A stretch of 64,000 nt of DNA from Opitutales bacterium (GTDB taxonomy: Bacteria > Verrucomicrobiota > Verrucomicrobiia > Opitutales > Seribacteraceae). The stretch lies in the NCBI GenBank assembly GCA_018607205.1, contig JABBBW010000114.1:1-64000 (forward strand), in the 5' to 3' direction. Positions within the stretch are counted from its first letter, which is position 1. Every line of letters starts with the position of its first letter. Under the pieces are notes generated by a model. That model made no database searches and was not told the origin of the DNA. It saw only the letters and a list, made by a program, of their open reading frames with translations. A program made the translations under genes and the position numbers. Below are positions 16,725 to 25,801 of this stretch, in pieces.

Positions 16725-18279
16725 ATTCGCAAAGTGCCTTGGGTTGTTGAGCAACTTTCGGTTAATTTGGATACCCTTAGTTTGCATTACTTATTTTAAA
16801 AAGCCTGGATTTGCTAATTCTGATTTGGATTTTCTTTTATCCATTGATGCAAGATCAATTGAGAGCAGCGGGGTTTCAATGTGGCTAAAGAATAAGTATC
16901 CGCAGATGAGTCAATTGGCAGACAATTTTGTTCGTGATTTAGATCAAGGGGATGAAATTCTTAATGCCATGGGCTTGAGAGAAGATGATTTTACTCATTT
17001 TACTGCTATGATGAAAGGAATAGATGCGTTGGCTGATTCTAATAATTCTAATCAGTTATCTTTTTCTGATCTTTTTTTATCCATCAATATAATTGCTGAT
17101 AAACCGATGGACCTGCCTCGTTTTTTATCTTGGTTCAAAAATCAACTAAAGGACGAATTCACGACGGGCGTAGCTCAAAATTTAAACTTAGGGGAAGTTT
17201 TAACTAAAAAGTCTTTAAAATTCATTTTACCCATTAGTAAATTTTACAAATCAGTAGAGCAGAGCGAATCTCAACTGTTTTTGGATATGAATTTGTCTGT
17301 TGATATTAGTCTCGATGGAAACAGAACAATGATGGATGCCTTGGTTTCACGTTCTACTGATCATCTTGGCGGAAGTTTTGATATAAGAGAAAAGAAAATT
17401 CCTTTGCTCAATAATTTACCTGATGATCGCCAAATTTCTTTTTATTTCAAATTGCCAGATTCTCTTCGTGAAAAAATAGTTGGTAATGATAAGTTCTCGG
17501 ACCCCTTGTTTAATGCTTTTGCTGGGGTTCACGAAATTGCCTTGGGAGTATCTTTTCGGAAAGAATCGATATCTTTAGAATTTTTGATCGAGTGTTTAGA
17601 TGAAGCTTCAGCAAACGGATTAAACACATTGTATCAAGGTTCTTTAGGTATGGCTCAACTCGCTCTTGCTCAGGAACCCAAGGCTCGAGCTGCCCTTATT
17701 GCTTTGCGAAATATGAATTCCGAAATAAAAGAAAATTGTCTCCATCTAAACATGGAGTTAAATTCATCAGTTCTTGCTGAAATCATATCAGCATCTATAT
17801 CCGCACTTTCTCCTATGCCTCCAATAGAAATTACTAAAATTGGTGCGAGAAGATTAGAAGGTTCACCTGCGCCTAATTTGTTTCTTCCCATGCTTAGCGG
17901 TGAAGACTTTAACTTAGCTAAACAAAAAGGAAAAGTTGTTGTGCTTGGGTTTTGGGCTACTTGGTCTGGGCCTTCAATCCGTAATCTACCTCTTTTATTA
18001 GAGGCAACCAGAGAATTTAATTCCTCCGAATTAAAACTTGTCAGCGTTAATCAAGATGCTTCGGTGAAAGAGTTATTGGAATTTATTAATCAGTATAACC
18101 TGCATGAGTTATCAATTTTATTAGATGAAAATTCATCAGCCTATGATGCCTTTGATGTAAAAGGATTGCCCCACACAGTGGTTATTGATCAAGCTGGAAT
18201 TGTACATGATGTTGCAGTTGGCTTTTCCCCTTTTCAGGGACCTGACTTAAAAAGAATGCTTACCAAATTAATTAAATAA
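16714..18279 (+). CDS. Exported protein with C-terminal TlpA/thioredoxin-like domain lacking both redox cysteines
   Basis: 521 residues from the ATG at 16714; an in-frame ATG at 16696 would add six residues. A signal peptide precedes about 350 residues that I do not recognise, with low-complexity acidic and serine-rich stretches. Residues from about 385 form a TlpA/AhpC-TSA-like domain: GSPAPNLFLPML, KGKVVVLGFWATW, and GLPHTVVIDQAG with the cis-proline. The redox site, normally WCGPC, reads WSGPS, with serine codons TCT and TCA, so thiol-disulfide exchange by this site is not possible. It could be a scaffold, a chaperone or a sensor. Confidence 0.75.
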   Translation: MFVKFAKCLGLLSNFRLIWIPLVCITYFKKPGFANSDLDFLLSIDARSIESSGVSMWLKNKYPQMSQLADNFVRDLDQGDEILNAMGLREDDFTHFTAMMKGIDALADSNNSNQLSFSDLFLSINIIADKPMDLPRFLSWFKNQLKDEFTTGVAQNLNLGEVLTKKSLKFILPISKFYKSVEQSESQLFLDMNLSVDISLDGNRTMMDALVSRSTDHLGGSFDIREKKIPLLNNLPDDRQISFYFKLPDSLREKIVGNDKFSDPLFNAFAGVHEIALGVSFRKESISLEFLIECLDEASANGLNTLYQGSLGMAQLALAQEPKARAALIALRNMNSEIKENCLHLNMELNSSVLAEIISASISALSPMPPIEITKIGARRLEGSPAPNLFLPMLSGEDFNLAKQKGKVVVLGFWATWSGPSIRNLPLLLEATREFNSSELKLVSVNQDASVKELLEFINQYNLHELSILLDENSSAYDAFDVKGLPHTVVIDQAGIVHDVAVGFSPFQGPDLKRMLTKLIK

Positions 18280-18432
18280 TTCTACCGAGTATCAAGTCAC
18301 TTTCTGGAATATTGAGTTCTTGGTAAGGCTAAACTCGCGAGAATTTAAAATTTAATTTGTCCAAAGTTTTAAGTCGTGGGCTATGAGTTAGTTGTTCCAC
18401 AATTACACAGATAACGCCAAAAGGATATATAG

Positions 18433-19113
18433 ATGATGATGATGAAAATTAATGATTTCCAAAAGTACAAAGCCACTTTATTAATCCCTTACGATCAATA
18501 CTTTAGTCTAATTTATGACACTAAATATTTATTGGAAGCCCGACTTAGCTCGGGTCGAATTTTTGTGGCTCATAAATATTTTTACGGATGCAACCGCAGA
18601 AAGGCAGTAGAAAAGGCAACTGATTGGTACTCAAAAGATTTACGAGATGTATTGGGGCCGCCTAATCAAGTAATGATGATCGACGATCCAATGGAGGAAG
18701 TAATTTATGAAGAAGGTTTTATCTGTACCGATCTCCGAAATAAATACTTGGATGAACCGACCATTGATCGATTACTCAAAGACGCAGGCGGAGACCTAGG
18801 GCGAGATAATACAACTGGTTCGGGCAGTCATCCGACTTGCAGTGTAAAAAGGCTGCGCCGTCGTAGGAAACAAGACGTTCGACTGACCGACCGATTGACT
18901 CAATCTCCGAGTGGGGTAATTTATTACCGTATGACTGAGTTCCATAAAGGTAATGCTGGGAGAGCAAAATCTCGTAAGGTCAAACTTGCATCAAAATCTT
19001 TAGAGAAGGCTCGAAAAGAGATTATCCGTAGAGGATTGGATAGATTGGAGAAAGGTTCCCTCGACAATATGTCTGATTTCATGAATGTTTCACTCAGTTC
19101 TATAGCCGTATAG
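18433..19113 (+). CDS. Hypothetical protein with possible integrase-arm/AP2-like DNA-binding C-terminus
   Basis: 226 residues, not recognised as a named family. The start is clear: AAGGA lies 8 bases before a run of four in-frame ATG codons. Residues 1-115 look like a mixed alpha/beta domain. A basic linker (KRLRRRRKQD, about 135-145) follows. After it comes GVIYYRMTEFHKGNAGRAKSRKVKL-type beta strands and a KSLEKARKEIIRRG helix, the pattern of the three-stranded arm-binding domain of tyrosine integrases and AP2 domains. That reading is inference from pattern only. It lies 18 bases before the sigma factor gene, so it is probably part of the same regulatory unit. Confidence 0.6.
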   Translation: MMMMKINDFQKYKATLLIPYDQYFSLIYDTKYLLEARLSSGRIFVAHKYFYGCNRRKAVEKATDWYSKDLRDVLGPPNQVMMIDDPMEEVIYEEGFICTDLRNKYLDEPTIDRLLKDAGGDLGRDNTTGSGSHPTCSVKRLRRRRKQDVRLTDRLTQSPSGVIYYRMTEFHKGNAGRAKSRKVKLASKSLEKARKEIIRRGLDRLEKGSLDNMSDFMNVSLSSIAV

Positions 19114-19131
19114 CGTACATATATTTTCTTG

Positions 19132-19662
19132 ATGAGTTCTAACCTTCCAGACCGTTCAGCCGAATTGGTACAGTTGATGATGAAGCATCAAAGAAAGTTG
19201 TTAAGTTATATAATGACTTTAGTGCCTTCTCGTTCAGATGCGGAAGATATTCTTCAAGAAGCAAGCCTGACTATTTGTGAGAAGTTTTCAGATTACACTT
19301 CAGGAACAAACTTTTATTCATGGGCTTGTCAAATTGCTTATTGGAAAGTTCGTGCCGCCCGCAAAAAGTACGCAACCTCTAAAGTTATTTTCAACGAGGA
19401 AGTGTTTGAGGTCATCTCTCAAACTCGTGTAGAAATGGAGGAGGAGCTTGACCATCGACATCGGGCACTTTCTAAATGTTTACAAAAATTAAATGAAAGG
19501 GATCGCCGGATGGTATTAATCCGCTATGAGTCTGGACATAATGTAAAGGCTGCAGCTCAAGCCTGCGGTCGCACAATTCAAGGAGCATACAAGGCCCTGA
19601 CGCGAATAAGAAAAAATTTGCACGATTGTGTGAGCTTAGAGGTCAGCGTGGAAACCCCTTGA
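19132..19662 (+). CDS. ECF-type RNA polymerase sigma factor
   Basis: 176-residue sigma-70 family factor of the Planctomycetes/Verrucomicrobia ECF type. Region 2 has SRSDAEDILQEASLTICEKF and the -10 contacting stretch FYSWACQIAYWKVR; region 4 has LNERDRRMVLIRYESGHNVKAAAQACGRTIQGAYKALTRIR, an HTH. Start at ATG 19132 (a TTG precedes it in frame). Its stop overlaps the start of the FecR-LamG gene (TGATG), the usual arrangement of a sigma factor with a membrane partner. Confidence 0.93.
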   Translation: MSSNLPDRSAELVQLMMKHQRKLLSYIMTLVPSRSDAEDILQEASLTICEKFSDYTSGTNFYSWACQIAYWKVRAARKKYATSKVIFNEEVFEVISQTRVEMEEELDHRHRALSKCLQKLNERDRRMVLIRYESGHNVKAAAQACGRTIQGAYKALTRIRKNLHDCVSLEVSVETP

Positions 19663-21329
19663 TGAGCTTAAACGATTTAGAAATCATCGAGTTGTACGAA
19701 TTGCTCGATCGATTGGTTGAGAGGAACCTTTCTCACGAGCAGAGACGACGCCTGGAAGATTGGCTTAGTAAATCTGCCGAGGCTCGCCGCATCTATGTTT
19801 CTTTTGTCGATATGTCAGTGAGCTTGAGAAGCTATGCAGACGAAAGCTTATCTGTTAAAGAAGAGCCTGAGAATCGTAGCCAAATTGTGAAATTTATTAA
19901 TTTTATTCAGCCATGGCTACCAATGGCTGCGGTATTGGTTGTCGGAGTATATCTTTACTCGAATCTTTCCTTAAGTTCTTTTAGCGGGAATGATCCAAGT
20001 GGAGTTGTCGATCAAAAGAGTTCTTCCGTACCAGAATACCAAAATTTTCATAGACCAGATCGAGCTTCTCCTGTCGCCGTGCTTACTAAATCCGTGGGAT
20101 TGCAGTGGTCTTCGAATACGAATAATCGCCCAGAGCTTGGCTCTGCACTTGAGCCCGGTGTTTTCGAAATAGAAAGGGGGATGGCCCAATTGGAGTTTAT
20201 GCAAGGAGCTACTGCGATACTGGAAGGCCCGGCAGATGCTGAGCTCATTAATGACAATGCTGTATCTATAAAATTAGGTAAGCTACGGGCCCATGTTCCT
20301 AAAGTAGCAATTGGTTTTAGCGTTGATCTTCCAATGGGCCGGGTAGTCGATTTGGGTACAGATTTCGGGGTCGCCGTCCATCCAGAGGGTTCGGCTGAGG
20401 TTTTTGTTTACAGAGGTAAGGTTCAGTACAAGGGCGTCGATTTTGAGGGGAATGAAGTGTTTAATGAGCTATCAGCGGGCGAGGCGATTTATTTAGATTC
20501 CTTTGGGATTTCAACACCATTAGATATGCCTTCTGGGAATTTCCTTGGAACTGCTGACTTAGCTTTTCGCTCTTTGGAAAACGCGCACAGGCGAAGATCC
20601 GCTTGGATGAAAAAAAGTAAAGAATTAGCAGCGGACCCTAATACATTGCTTTACTATGGCTTTGATGGACATGATTCTTGGTCTCGGGTTGTAAGGGACG
20701 AAACAAATCGTGCCAGCGGAGCCGGAGACGGTGCGGTAATTGGATGTAATTGGACAGAGGGTCGCTGGCCTGGCAAAGGTGCCTTGGAATTTGCCCAAGA
20801 TAATGACCGGGTCTGCTTAAATCTTAATAAGCCCCTGAGACAGGCTACATTAGTAGCCTGGGTGCGGCTCAATGGATTGGGGGCCGATGGCGCACCTTTG
20901 GTTTTTTCAAAACCTCATTTAGACGGTGCGGTTGGATGGTCTGTGAACTCCTCCGGTAAGCTTGTGCTTGAAGTTAAAACATCCAATTTAATAGAAACCT
21001 ATGAATCTGCCGTGGCTTTCCCTCCGGATCGTCTTGGAAAGTGGGTTCATTTAGCTACGAGCTTTGATGCGGAGAAAAAATGGGTAAATCATTTTATCAA
21101 CGGGCGTTCATTTAGTCGTGAGAAAATAAACCAGGCTAATTCAATCTCTTTGAAAAAAGGTTTATTGGGACACTTCCAGGCATTCCCCGACCGTAACCCT
21201 AAACTTTCTCTTAGAGGATCTATCGACGAGTTTGCAATTTTTGCATCAGTTTGGGATGAAGGAACAATTCGAGAGCTTTTTGAAGTAGGCCGTCCACAAG
21301 GATTTAAGCCAGAACACCATTTGCCCTAA
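19662..21329 (+). CDS. FecR-domain membrane protein with LamG lectin domain (putative sigma-factor partner)
   Basis: 555 residues starting at the ATG that overlaps the sigma stop. Order: a cytoplasmic segment of about 90 residues (IIELYELLDRLVERNLSHEQRRRLEDWL), a membrane helix (WLPMAAVLVVGVYLYS), a FecR domain (GATAILEGPADAEL, LGKLRAHVP, MGRVVDLGTDFGVAV), and a C-terminal LamG/concanavalin-like fold (LLYYGFDGHDSW, ATLVAWVRLNG, GSIDEFAIFASVWDEGTIREL). FecR proteins act as anti-sigma or signal-transducing partners. The external LamG domain suggests that a carbohydrate or cell-surface ligand is sensed, but no target genes are visible. Confidence 0.88.
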   Translation: MSLNDLEIIELYELLDRLVERNLSHEQRRRLEDWLSKSAEARRIYVSFVDMSVSLRSYADESLSVKEEPENRSQIVKFINFIQPWLPMAAVLVVGVYLYSNLSLSSFSGNDPSGVVDQKSSSVPEYQNFHRPDRASPVAVLTKSVGLQWSSNTNNRPELGSALEPGVFEIERGMAQLEFMQGATAILEGPADAELINDNAVSIKLGKLRAHVPKVAIGFSVDLPMGRVVDLGTDFGVAVHPEGSAEVFVYRGKVQYKGVDFEGNEVFNELSAGEAIYLDSFGISTPLDMPSGNFLGTADLAFRSLENAHRRRSAWMKKSKELAADPNTLLYYGFDGHDSWSRVVRDETNRASGAGDGAVIGCNWTEGRWPGKGALEFAQDNDRVCLNLNKPLRQATLVAWVRLNGLGADGAPLVFSKPHLDGAVGWSVNSSGKLVLEVKTSNLIETYESAVAFPPDRLGKWVHLATSFDAEKKWVNHFINGRSFSREKINQANSISLKKGLLGHFQAFPDRNPKLSLRGSIDEFAIFASVWDEGTIRELFEVGRPQGFKPEHHLP

Positions 21330-21349
21330 TGCAAGAAAAGGGTTTGCCT

Positions 21350-22348
21350 TTAAAATCGGGTGCTTGCTAGTCCCTGTAATCCATGACCTAAATGGGCTGG
21401 ATGTATCAGCTCCCTTAATGCAAGCATGTTGGCGTCCATTGGTCCTTCGCTTTCCCTGAAAATACGCTGAATAGAAGAGGTTGAATATTTTAACAAAAAA
21501 GATTCTTGGCTCATACGAATTGCAGGATTAAATCCATTTTCTTTCAAGCAGTGTTCCAAAATATCCCAGCACAAATGACAAGTAAGGTCTTGTTCTCCAG
21601 GATGGTCGAGTAACTTGCTATTCATCTTTTGACGGTAGTATCCTCTTGCTGTACCATCTGGTCGATCTTGCATGAGAATGTTTAGATCCAGTCCGTAATC
21701 AAAGGTTAGAAAAACTCCTTTCCAGGATGGCGGATACAAAATTTTTTGCATCATGGATAATGATCCACATGGCCAATCAATAAGGTATCCCTCTGTCGGA
21801 TAGTGGGGGGGAGGGAAAGGAAGAGGTCCTTTTCTTTCCAGATCTATTTCCTTAAACTCGTCCCCTTTTAAAGCTACGAAAATCTCGAGCCAGTCGTCTG
21901 CTTCTTGATGGTAGCGAAATCGCTTAAATGGTTGAGCATCAAGCAACTCATTGCTGTAAATAATTGCACGTTTAGGGACATTAAATGTATCTCCTAAACG
22001 AATCACTCGTACCTGTTCAAAGGGATTCTCAATGCCATCTAAAGTAGAAGACCCAGGCTCTGCCCCGATTTCAACAAATGTAAATAAACTAGGGTCATTT
22101 TCGCCGAGTAAGTTTGTGCAAGCTTCAACAATCAAACTTCCCCATACGCCGCCGAGGTTGGAAGAAGTATAAAAATCATTGTGTTTAAATTTCCCTACCC
22201 GACATCTAGAATTTTGATAATATCCAATTTGTGGGTCGTATAATACCCACTCTAAAAATTCGTCATAAGGCATTTGTTTTCGCCCATTCAATCTATCAAT
22301 AAAGGAATTTGACGTTATTTTTGAAAGCTTTGGCGTTGTCGGGCACAT
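21350..22348 (-). CDS. MidA/NDUFAF7-type SAM-dependent methyltransferase
   Basis: 332 residues of the Methyltransf_28 (PF02636) family. Conserved points are MPYDEFLEWVLYDPQIGYY, FYTSSNLGGVWG, FVEIGAEPGSSTLDGI as SAM site, and YSNELLDAQPFKRFRY. Mitochondrial homologues methylate an arginine of a complex I subunit; bacterial targets are not settled. It is divergent from tsaD with 46 bases between the starts and convergent with the FecR-LamG gene. Confidence 0.85.
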   Translation of the reverse strand: MCPTTPKLSKITSNSFIDRLNGRKQMPYDEFLEWVLYDPQIGYYQNSRCRVGKFKHNDFYTSSNLGGVWGSLIVEACTNLLGENDPSLFTFVEIGAEPGSSTLDGIENPFEQVRVIRLGDTFNVPKRAIIYSNELLDAQPFKRFRYHQEADDWLEIFVALKGDEFKEIDLERKGPLPFPPPHYPTEGYLIDWPCGSLSMMQKILYPPSWKGVFLTFDYGLDLNILMQDRPDGTARGYYRQKMNSKLLDHPGEQDLTCHLCWDILEHCLKENGFNPAIRMSQESFLLKYSTSSIQRIFRESEGPMDANMLALRELIHPAHLGHGLQGLASTRF

Positions 22349-22394
22349 AGCTTTTGGGTACCTTGTTTGGCGTGAAACTCAAGCCAGCAATGTA

Positions 22395-23426
22395 ATGATT
22401 TTGGGAATTGAAAGTTCCTGTGATGAATCCGCTCTTTCTTTATTTTGTCCTCAGCACGGTGTTGTAAATGAATGGATACACTCACAAGTCATCAAGCATG
22501 CAGAGTACGGTGGAGTCGTGCCCGATTTAGCTGTTCGTCAACATTTGGATAACTTTTTCCCATTGCTTGATCAATTGGATCATGAATTTAAATTGCCTAC
22601 TAAAATTTCTAAAATTGCCGTTACTTGTGGTCCAGGGTTAATTGGTTGCCTCGGTGTTGGTCTGACTATTGCCAAGACTTTGGGGATGCTTTGGCACATA
22701 CCGGTGTACGGCGTTAATCATTTGAGGGGGCATGCTTATTCCCCATTTATGAGATCGAATGATCAAGCCAGTCGATGGACTGATCACCTTCCACATCTTG
22801 GATTATTAGTTTCTGGTGGGAATACTCTCTTGTTTGAAATTACCGAGGACCGATCGATTACTGTCATTGGAAGAACAAAAGACGATGCTGCCGGGGAAGC
22901 ATTAGATAAAGGTGCGAAACTTCTTGGCATTTCATATCCTGGTGGAGCGGAACTTGAGCAAATGGCAAAGAACGGAAATCCAACAGCTTATTCTTTCCCA
23001 CGAGCTTTTAAATCCAAAGAAGATCATGACTTTAGTTTTTCAGGACTTAAAACAAGCCTGCTTTACACCTTACAAAAAATGAGTGAGGTCGAGGTTGAGC
23101 GGAACCACTCCGACTTATGTGCTTCGTATCAAGAAGCTGCTATGGATCAATTGGGTCAAAAGTGCCTTAGGTTTTTAGAGAAGAAAAGATACCGTAGTTT
23201 TGGCTTATCAGGAGGGGTAGCTAATAACGAGAACTTGAGGGATCGACTTGGCAAAATCTGTCAGGAAAGAAATTTGATTTTTTTGGCTGCTGAAAAGAGG
23301 CATACTGGTGATAACGCTGCCATGATAGCTCATGCTGCACATCTTGACCCAAACGGATTGTGGTCTAATTTGCGAGGTGGACTAAACTTTAATCCAGGTT
23401 TAACTTTAGACGCTGCACCCATTTAA
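22395..23426 (+). CDS. tsaD: tRNA N6-adenosine threonylcarbamoyltransferase TsaD
   Basis: Transfers threonylcarbamoyl to A37 of ANN-decoding tRNAs, with TsaB and TsaE. 343 residues, usual length. Starts with ILGIESSCDESALS; metal-binding VNHLRGHAYS gives HxxxH; LLVSGGNTLLFEI, DDAAGEALDKGAKLLG, FSFSGLKTSLLYTL, LSGGVANNENLRDRL and TGDNAAMIAHAA are all present. No Shine-Dalgarno sequence is seen before the ATG. Confidence 0.97.
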   Translation: MILGIESSCDESALSLFCPQHGVVNEWIHSQVIKHAEYGGVVPDLAVRQHLDNFFPLLDQLDHEFKLPTKISKIAVTCGPGLIGCLGVGLTIAKTLGMLWHIPVYGVNHLRGHAYSPFMRSNDQASRWTDHLPHLGLLVSGGNTLLFEITEDRSITVIGRTKDDAAGEALDKGAKLLGISYPGGAELEQMAKNGNPTAYSFPRAFKSKEDHDFSFSGLKTSLLYTLQKMSEVEVERNHSDLCASYQEAAMDQLGQKCLRFLEKKRYRSFGLSGGVANNENLRDRLGKICQERNLIFLAAEKRHTGDNAAMIAHAAHLDPNGLWSNLRGGLNFNPGLTLDAAPI

Positions 23427-23487
23427 TTGATTTTAAAATGCATTACTTGCCACACTTTATAAAATCCTTAGAAATATATCATACACT

Positions 23488-25197
23488 ATGATCTCCGATC
23501 CAAACAAACCCAAGAAATTATCCGCCAACGAAGGCATCAAGGAACGAAGTAACTTTTTGAGAGGAACAATCTCGGAAAGCCTATCCGACGACTCCACCGG
23601 GTCCATTTCGGCAGAGGATGCTCAGTTGACTAAGTTTCATGGTACCTACATGCAGGACGACCGTGATGTAAGGGCTTCCTTGATTAAGGAAAAGAAGGAA
23701 AAAGCATTTTCATTTATGATTCGCGTACGTGTTCCAGGAGGGGTTTGTACTCCCAGTCAATGGATTGGTATTGATAAACTAGCCGATAAATTTGGTGAAA
23801 GTACTTTGAAGCTGACGACTCGTCAGGCTTTTCAACTCTACGGTGTGCTTAAGCGTAACCTCAAGCAAACGATGAAGGAAATCAATGATACCCTGCTTGA
23901 TACCTTGGCCGCTTGTGGTGATGTGAATCGTAATGTAATGTCTCCTGCCAACCCCTTTGAATCATCACTTCACCAGCAAGCACTCGATGTTGCTCAAAGT
24001 CTTCATGATCATTTGACTCCTCAAACTTCTTCCTATGCTGAGATTTGGCTGGATGGAGAAAAACAGGGAGGAATTGGCGAAGAAAGTGAAGAACCAATCT
24101 ATGGAAAGACATACTTGCCTAGGAAATTTAAAATTGCTGTGGCATTACCCCCCAGAAATGATGTGGATGTTTTTTCCAACTGCCTTGGTTTTGTTGGAAT
24201 ACCTGATGGCGAAAAGGTTGTAGGTTACAATGTTTTGGTAGGTGGTGGCTTGGGCATGACTCATGGCAAAACCACCACTTATCCAAGGCTCGCTGATGTG
24301 ATTGGTTTTTGCTCTCCAGATCAGGTGGTTCAAGTTGCAGAAGAGGTCGTTAAAATACAACGCGATTTTGGTGACCGTACAGACCGAAGACATGCACGGA
24401 TGAAGTATACGGTTGAGGATCGTGGTGCGGATTGGATGCTTGAAGAGTTGAACCGGCGTCTTGGTTGGGAGTTGCAAGAGTCTCGAGAATTTAATTTTGA
24501 TTCCACTACTGATAGGTATGGATGGACGGAGGATTCAGATGGGAAATGGGCATATGGCCTATTTGTTGAAGGGGGACGTCTAAAAAACGAAGAGGGCAGT
24601 CGTGGACGTGTAGCACTGCGGAAAATTGCTGAAGAAATCCCTTGTCAATTTCGCCTCACCGCCAATCAAAATGTAATCATTGCCCGCGTATCTGCAGAAG
24701 ATAAGGAAAAACTGGTTGGGATTCTCAGTGATCACGGAATGACACTACCTGAGCAGTTGTCTGGTATTCGGCTTAATTCAATTGCATGTACTGCTCTGCC
24801 CACATGTAGTTTAGCTCTTGCAGAGAGTGAACGCTACTTACCCCAATTGGTCGACGAACTTGAGTCGATTATTGATCGTCTAGGCCTACGTGGGGAATCA
24901 ATAGCTATACGATCAACGGGTTGTCCCAACGGATGTGGCCGTCCATATCTTGGCGAAATTGGTTTGGTTGGTAAAGCACCAGGGAAATACAATTTATACC
25001 TTGGCGCTGGTCTTGATGGTACCCGTTTGAATAAATTGTACCGTCCGGCGATTACTCATGAAGAAATTGTTGATGAGTTGCGACCCGTGCTTGAAGATTT
25101 TGCTGCTAATCGCGGCCCCGAAGAAAGATTTGGAGATTTTTGTATTCGAAAAAGCTATGTTAATGCTACGGTTAAAGGGACTGACTTTCACGAATAG
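23488..25197 (+). CDS. cysI: Assimilatory sulfite reductase hemoprotein
   Basis: Six-electron reduction of sulfite to sulfide, 569 residues. The siroheme/[4Fe-4S] ligands are seen as CTALPTC (C-x5-C) and GCPNGCGRP (C-x3-C) in the last third. N-terminal features are LTKFHGTYMQDDRD, FMIRVRVPGGVCTPSQW and LTTRQAFQLYGVLK, with CGDVNRNVMSPANP in the middle. It stands alone here with no flavoprotein CysJ beside it, so it may use ferredoxin or a distant flavoprotein. The sulfur operon at 2.5-4.8 kb is not adjacent. Confidence 0.93.
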   Translation: MISDPNKPKKLSANEGIKERSNFLRGTISESLSDDSTGSISAEDAQLTKFHGTYMQDDRDVRASLIKEKKEKAFSFMIRVRVPGGVCTPSQWIGIDKLADKFGESTLKLTTRQAFQLYGVLKRNLKQTMKEINDTLLDTLAACGDVNRNVMSPANPFESSLHQQALDVAQSLHDHLTPQTSSYAEIWLDGEKQGGIGEESEEPIYGKTYLPRKFKIAVALPPRNDVDVFSNCLGFVGIPDGEKVVGYNVLVGGGLGMTHGKTTTYPRLADVIGFCSPDQVVQVAEEVVKIQRDFGDRTDRRHARMKYTVEDRGADWMLEELNRRLGWELQESREFNFDSTTDRYGWTEDSDGKWAYGLFVEGGRLKNEEGSRGRVALRKIAEEIPCQFRLTANQNVIIARVSAEDKEKLVGILSDHGMTLPEQLSGIRLNSIACTALPTCSLALAESERYLPQLVDELESIIDRLGLRGESIAIRSTGCPNGCGRPYLGEIGLVGKAPGKYNLYLGAGLDGTRLNKLYRPAITHEEIVDELRPVLEDFAANRGPEERFGDFCIRKSYVNATVKGTDFHE

Positions 25198-25231
25198 CTC
25201 GATAGCTTTTTGTCTTCATCATTTTTTTTAG

Positions 25232-25801
25232 GTGAAGCGCAGGTATTCTAAATCCTTGGGCAGACGGACTCATGCAAATCCTGACGCACCAGTATCTACC
25301 TTAGGCGAAGAAGAGTCTTTGGAGAGGCTTGATGCCTTGAAGGAAGATCCTTTTATTCTTCTACTCGACCAAGTGCAGGACCCTAGGAATTTAGGGGCTT
25401 GTTTGCGTTCGGCAGATGGTGTGGGTGTTAACTTGGTTGTTTTGCCAAGCGACCGTTCGGCTGGTTTAACAGATGTAGTTAGACATGTTGCTTGCGGTGC
25501 GGTGGAAAGACTCCTTATTACCAGAGTTGGGAATTTGGCTCGGTATATGGAGAAGCTGACTGAGCGGGGTATTCGCCTGATAGGCACCAGTGATCAGGCG
25601 ACCACATCTCTTTATGATTCCACCATGAGTGGACCGTGTGGATTGATTGTGGGTGCAGAAGAAACTGGAATACGTCGATTGACAGCCAAACACTGCGACG
25701 AATTGATTTATATCCCAATGAGTGGGACGGTTGCATGTTTGAATGTATCTGTCGCCACTGGGGTTTGCCTCTTTGAAGCCCGTAGGCAACGATCCTCCTA
25801 G
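25232..25801 (+). CDS. SpoU/TrmH-family RNA 2'-O-methyltransferase (RlmB-like)
   Basis: SPOUT-fold enzyme of 189 residues starting at GTG. The three motifs are present: DQVQDPRNLGACLRSADG, GLIVGAEETGIRRL, and IPMSGTVACLNVSVATGVCLFEA. The N-terminal RNA-binding domain usual in RlmB is reduced to about 40 basic residues. Target rRNA or tRNA nucleotide is not decided by sequence. Convergent with the DUF6580 gene with no intergenic bases. Confidence 0.9.
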   Translation: MKRRYSKSLGRRTHANPDAPVSTLGEEESLERLDALKEDPFILLLDQVQDPRNLGACLRSADGVGVNLVVLPSDRSAGLTDVVRHVACGAVERLLITRVGNLARYMEKLTERGIRLIGTSDQATTSLYDSTMSGPCGLIVGAEETGIRRLTAKHCDELIYIPMSGTVACLNVSVATGVCLFEARRQRSS

